Shown piece by piece: positions 54,283 to 54,357 of a stretch of 54,357 nt of DNA; positions within the stretch are counted from its first letter, which is position 1; each line of letters begins with the position of its first letter. Under the pieces are notes generated by a model. The model worked only from the letters and a program-made list of their open reading frames with translations, searched no databases and was not told where the DNA came from. The DNA comes from Candidatus Competibacteraceae bacterium (GTDB lineage: Bacteria; Pseudomonadota; Gammaproteobacteria; Competibacterales; Competibacteraceae), in assembly GCA_003989075.1 (NCBI GenBank), contig RXIX01000009.1, forward strand, positions 1 through 54,357, given 5' to 3'. Position numbers and translations under genes: made by a program.

Positions 54283-54357
54283 TTGACATCCTCCCCCGCC
54301 TAAAGGCGGGGGATTCCTACGGTGCTCAAGCCGGCATTGATCCGGGATGAGTCGCTT
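54283..54357 (-). mobile_element. Terminal part of an IS200/IS605-type element (cut by the window edge)
   Basis: The sequence begins TTGACATCC and then has a perfect 9-bp hairpin (arms 54292-54300 and 54305-54313, loop TAAA) followed by ATTCCTACGGTG. This hairpin and its flanks are typical of the end of IS200/IS605 elements next to tnpB, where it is also the 3' part of the TnpB guide RNA scaffold. Read on the minus strand the element would extend to the right and end at about 54283, so a tnpB on the minus strand is expected beyond the window. Only 75 nt are visible. It could also be a short element without transposase. Confidence 0.65.

Overview
This is a GC-rich (roughly 60% G+C by eye) bacterial chromosomal segment that is densely packed with genes. 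The gene set points to a gammaproteobacterium. It includes a prfB (programmed frameshift)-lysS pair, TypA, HrpA, SbcCD, a UrtABCDE urea transporter, a HiPIP ferredoxin-like electron carrier, a KorAB-type 2-oxoacid:acceptor oxidoreductase and a SbtA-like bicarbonate transporter. The mix of HiPIP, KorAB, paired class I and class II aldolases and a SatP-type acetate transporter fits lineages around Chromatiales or Competibacteraceae, but this placement is an inference from gene content only. No rRNA, tRNA, CRISPR array or complete insertion sequence was found.

Layout. 0-11 kb: divergent class II and class I fructose-bisphosphate aldolases; a korA-korB-ferritin-like gene run followed by a CBS-pair protein; a tail-anchored coiled-coil protein and a YbaK-type deacylase; then prfB and lysS. 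11-14 kb: a small zinc-finger-like ORF beside an AT-rich repeat region, a B12-binding radical SAM protein and an unassigned polytopic membrane protein. 14-24 kb: a long minus-strand nitrogen/carbon block transcribed ureE-ureF-ureG-sbtA-sbtB-urtA-urtB-urtC-urtD-urtE. It combines urea import, bicarbonate import and urease maturation factors, but the urease structural genes are not here. 24-29 kb: HiPIP, a GNAT/C39-peptidase-fold fusion with a RimK-like ATP-grasp ligase, ArgE and an AEC-type permease. 29-37 kb: SbcCD preceded by an unusual operon-like run of two polytopic membrane proteins and a protein with the active-site landmarks of the anthrax EF/Bordetella CyaA/ExoY nucleotidyl cyclase family. 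37-49 kb: a saccharopine-reductase-like oxidoreductase, an LplT-PlsC fusion, SatP with a lone periplasmic Cache protein, a possible caspase-fold protein, TypA, a cold-shock protein and HrpA. 49-54 kb: a TetR regulator, a vWA/PP2C/kinase triad of the TerY-P type, a lipoprotein, and at the right edge the terminal hairpin of an IS200/IS605-type element.

How the parts fit. The urt/sbt/ure block would bring in urea, help assemble the nickel site of a urease encoded elsewhere, and manage bicarbonate. The KorAB group would feed low-potential electrons. The TerY-P triad looks like a phosphorylation-based stress module.

The most noteworthy item is the CyaA/ExoY-like protein at 34241-35134. It has a good ribosome binding site, lacks an obvious secretion signal and sits directly downstream of two DUF2157-like membrane proteins. 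The second is the candidate caspase-fold protein at 41748-42653.
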